Source of the DNA: Amoebidium appalachense | Taxonomy: Eukaryota > Ichthyosporea | Assembly (NCBI GenBank): GCA_963693365.1 | Contig: CAVNZM010000006.1 | Location: forward strand, 3,410,001 to 3,474,000 | DNA: 64,000 bases | Reading direction: 5' to 3' | Part shown: positions 32,599 through 64,000 of the stretch, one piece after another | Numbering within the stretch: the stretch's first letter is position 1 | How the letters are laid out: every line of letters starts with the position of its first letter | The notes under the pieces: generated by a model | What the model saw: the letters and a program-made list of their open reading frames with translations, nothing else | Database searches by the model: none | Told to the model about the DNA's origin: nothing | Translations under genes and position numbers: made by a program

Positions 32599-33051
32599 TC
32601 AATCACGGGTATGGGAAGATGATCTACGTGCAGCTCTTTCAAGGGGCCACGGTGCGTTGCTTTGTTTACAAGAGCCAAAAAAGGCTACGTCTAAACACCA
32701 TATATGGTTTTCCTTTGTGTAACAACCAATGGTTTTCAGTCTTCGAGGGGTGTAAAGCTCAATAGATGAAACGCTGTTCAGAAGCTCATTATGAGGTAAC
32801 ATATTGCAAGGCAGCACACTTACATCAATCAGTCGATTGCAATCATTGATCATTCTATGGGTTGTCGATATCCAACTTTGTGTGCCAGCACGCCCTCGCT
32901 GCGCCGCAAAGTCCATATACAACCCATACCCAGCCGCGGGGCTTTGAAAACCATATATGTTTACTTCGCTCTTGCAAAGTTTCGACCCCACCGGGTCATT
33001 TATACGGGAAAAAACTCTGTTTTTGGAAGGGGGGTTTTGATTCACATTCAA
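32599..33051 (-). CDS. Unidentified protein frame beginning inside a palindrome
   Basis: A 150-codon minus-strand frame without simple repeats. Its first ATG (33049-33051) falls within palindrome copy 2. Inner methionines exist, so the true start is uncertain. Segments such as EVNIYGFQSPAAGYGLYMDF recall the GFK...GY..DF stretch of piggyBac-type transposases, but the likeness is weak, no catalytic Asp set was confirmed and no TTAA-flanked ends were found. It may be a decayed element together with the frame at 32188-32571. Confidence 0.35.
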   Translation of the reverse strand: MNVNQNPPSKNRVFSRINDPVGSKLCKSEVNIYGFQSPAAGYGLYMDFAAQRGRAGTQSWISTTHRMINDCNRLIDVSVLPCNMLPHNELLNSVSSIELYTPRRLKTIGCYTKENHIWCLDVAFFGSCKQSNAPWPLERAARRSSSHTRD

Positions 33052-33060
33052 TGTGAATCA
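33038..33060. promoter_or_regulatory. Palindrome copy 2
   Basis: Same 11-bp arms as copy 1, central base C. Overlaps the first ATG of the minus-strand frame ending at 32599. Confidence 0.8.
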
Positions 33061-33101
33061 CCCTAATTGACCGATTTTCCAAAATTCCCGGGATACAAGA
33101 T

Positions 33102-33124
33102 TGATTCACATTGAATGTGAATCA
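33102..33124. promoter_or_regulatory. Palindrome copy 3
   Basis: Same arms, central G, and one more paired base on each side (33101-33125, 12-bp arms). It lies 64 bp right of copy 2. CTGCAGACTGCAGCTGTTACTG-like sequence follows at about 33146-33165, and a similar CTGCAGACTTGCAGCTGTT patch lies left of copy 1 (about 29660-29680). Confidence 0.8.
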
Positions 33125-33129
33125 AATTA

Positions 33130-33327
33130 CATTGGGGTTAGGCTGCAGACTGCAGCTGTTACTGTACCATTTTTATCTTTCTATTTTTACATAGTAGCAT
33201 CCTGCATGTTCGGTCACTAATAAGATAATCGGTAAATTCGGGGGGCCCGGTAGAGTCTAGAATCATGTTCCTGGGTCAGGATACGCGCAGGGGGAAGCGG
33301 GGAGGGGGGGAGGGGGGGGGGGAGGGG

Positions 33328-33380
<53 letters not shown>

Positions 33381-33681
33381 GGGGGGGGGACTGGGAAAAC
33401 CACGGGCCGGCGCAGGGGGGGGGGGGGGGGGAGGAGGGGGGGGGGGGAGGGGGGGGAGGAGGGGGAAGGACACCATGTGTATGTATGTATACTTGCTATC
33501 GCATGACATTTACGCTAGCTTGTGTTCGTCTGTTGATTCTACCCCCCCATAACCCCCCAGCCTTGCCGTACGGTAGACTTCAGATCTTAATATTTTTCAT
33601 AAAATCTAGACTCTAATATTAAAATCATAGGTGTATGATAATCTTATTAGTGAACCACTCCTGTGCATGGGCCGTGAAATA

Positions 33682-33747
<66 letters not shown>

Positions 33748-34343
33748 TATGTGTGGAGAGGGGGGAGGGGGGAGGGGGGAAGGGGGGAGGAGAGGGGAGG
33801 GGAGGCTAATGATCGAGGCAGAGGCCTCCGTATGTACATGCATGTGACTTGGCGCCACAGTCCATGTTACACAACCTTGTACACTGTCTTAGAACATTAC
33901 ATACATACTTTATTTTCATACAGGTACCGAATTATATTCCTACTTTTTTACTGGTTTATAAAAACTTTTTATTTTTTTCGCGCCAAAACTTTCCGCCAAA
34001 ACTTCTAGATATGAATTCCGTGTACTGTCGGGAAGAAGCCCCTCTCCACGTGAAACATTCATCATGATGCATACATATCTTGTACGCCCTGTTATTATTT
34101 ACAGTGCCACAAAATTCGGGCACAACTGAAGTTCCGTTTAGAACCCCCTGGCTACATATACTCATTCTACATACTAACACCGTGCTATGGCCGCACAATC
34201 AGCTTAGCAAGCTGTAACCTCTTAGTTGCCATTCATACAAACACAGTGCCTACAAGTAGAAGTCATTCACTCCACGACTCACTCTTGCTCATATTTGTGA
34301 ACATGCAATTCAAAGAATTGGTATTCATCTGCCGCACCTTCAT

Positions 34344-34374
<31 letters not shown>

Positions 34375-34581
34375 CCCCCCCCCCTCCCCCCCCCCCCCCC
34401 CCCCCCCCAAAAAAAATAAAAATAAAAATAAAAAAGAAAAAAAACCACCCGCCCACCCGCCCACCCGCCCACTGCGCCGCTCATCCCACCCAATCATACC
34501 CACACCCCATCTTTCTCTCTCTTTCCATACCCACTTCCCATCCAATCAAATTGCCGATATTCAAGCAACACATTTACGCAA
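33130..34581. other. No gene seen; repeats and an E2F-like site
   Basis: G-rich tracts at 33300-33460, (GT)n at about 33685-33740 and C-rich at 34349-34408. TTTCGCGCCAAA at 33976-33987 matches the palindromic E2F consensus, and TTTCCGCCAAAA follows 4 bp later. No reading frame is placed to use it. Confidence 0.5.
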
Positions 34582-63457
<28,876 letters not shown>

Positions 63458-63960
63458 CTGAAGGGTACAAGGTGAGCATGGGCACCTAGGGACTTGTTGC
63501 GGATAGATCGTCAGGGGAGCCAGGTAAATGGACGGATTTTCGGGTTGTGTCACAGCGCAATCAATCAATGAATCGGTTGTGGGGAGCGGTGGAGGGGATA
63601 TGAATGTGTGTGTAGTTGGTGGGAAAGGTGTGACGTTGGTTGCATGGGGAGAGCGGGGGGAGGGGGGGGGGAGGGGGGGAGGGGGGGGGGGCAAGGAGGA
63701 GGACTTGTAACCGAATGCTCATGACCAAAGGCAAAAACACAGTCACGGAATCTTCCTGCACACCTCCCCGTGCACCAGTTTTTTTCAACACACACAAGTT
63801 GCCCACCTCAAACACAACAACAAGAGCCATTTTAGCTTGGACATGTATACAACTTTGCCCCTCTTCTCCTCCACCTCCCCCCCCCCTCCCGCCCGCCGCA
63901 CACGCACACACACATACACGCACACACAACACGTGACGCGCACATGCGCACACACAAACA

Positions 63961-64000
<40 letters not shown>
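63458..64000. other. Intron of the DUF3684 gene running off the window
   Basis: Upstream of the first exon found. Contains G-rich and C-rich stretches and a CA tract to the window end. No further exon was recognised here. Confidence 0.5.

Noticed and set aside
32599-33051. piggyBac transposase
   Set aside because: Only a short stretch is suggestive; the catalytic aspartates, a consistent frame and TTAA-flanked ends were not found. Kept as an unidentified frame.

Overview
This window is nuclear DNA of a eukaryote. Coding exons are separated by GT-AG introns, there are TATA-type promoters, a Ty1/copia retrotransposon tail and two MYND zinc-finger genes. It also holds most of a very intron-rich gene of the DUF3684 (sacsin/HSP90-like ATPase) family. 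No bacterial operons, ribosome-binding sites, rRNA, tRNA or CRISPR were seen. The lineage cannot be fixed from the sequence; a protist or alga (or another lineage carrying DUF3684 proteins) fits best. The dominant visual feature is simple sequence: (GT)n/(CA)n, (GA)n/(CT)n and very long poly-G/poly-C runs fill introns and intergenic DNA. Nearly all long open frames of His-Thr, Val-Cys, Ser-Leu, Arg-Glu, Gly or Pro are translations of these repeats and are not genes.

Layout, left to right. 0.1-0.9 kb (minus): decayed equilibrative nucleoside transporter. 1-4.4 kb: repeat-rich DNA with one CCAAT/TATA promoter-like site. 4.4-4.6 kb (minus): possible terminal exon. 5.1-6.9 kb (plus): 3' end of a copia element, with the RNase H tail, a hairpin repeat array, a polypurine tract and a 905-bp LTR. 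8.5-9.7 kb (plus): a clean two-exon gene for a secreted cysteine-containing protein, with its TATA box. 9.7-15.6 kb: no gene seen; palindromic E-box motifs at 13.8-15.0 kb. 15.7-18.5 kb (plus): four-exon ferric reductase/NADPH-oxidase-like gene. 20.7-27.5 kb (minus): seven-exon MYND gene. 28.8-29.6 kb (minus): intronless MYND gene. 29.7-33.1 kb: a family of identical palindromes, a 448-bp tandem duplication and two unidentified minus-strand frames. 34.6-63.5 kb (minus): 43 exons of a DUF3684 gene whose 5' end, with the expected ATPase domain, lies beyond the right edge.

I rebuilt the spliced genes by checking that every donor/acceptor pair keeps the reading frame. All junctions agree except at two short homopolymers in the DUF3684 gene, where one base appears to be missing. 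The genes do not form an obvious pathway. The unusual biology is in how repeats relate to gene structure. (CA)n tracts run directly into 3' splice sites. A 55-56 bp intronic minisatellite repeats a 5' splice site. The C-rich repeat strand is mostly the sense strand of whichever gene holds it.
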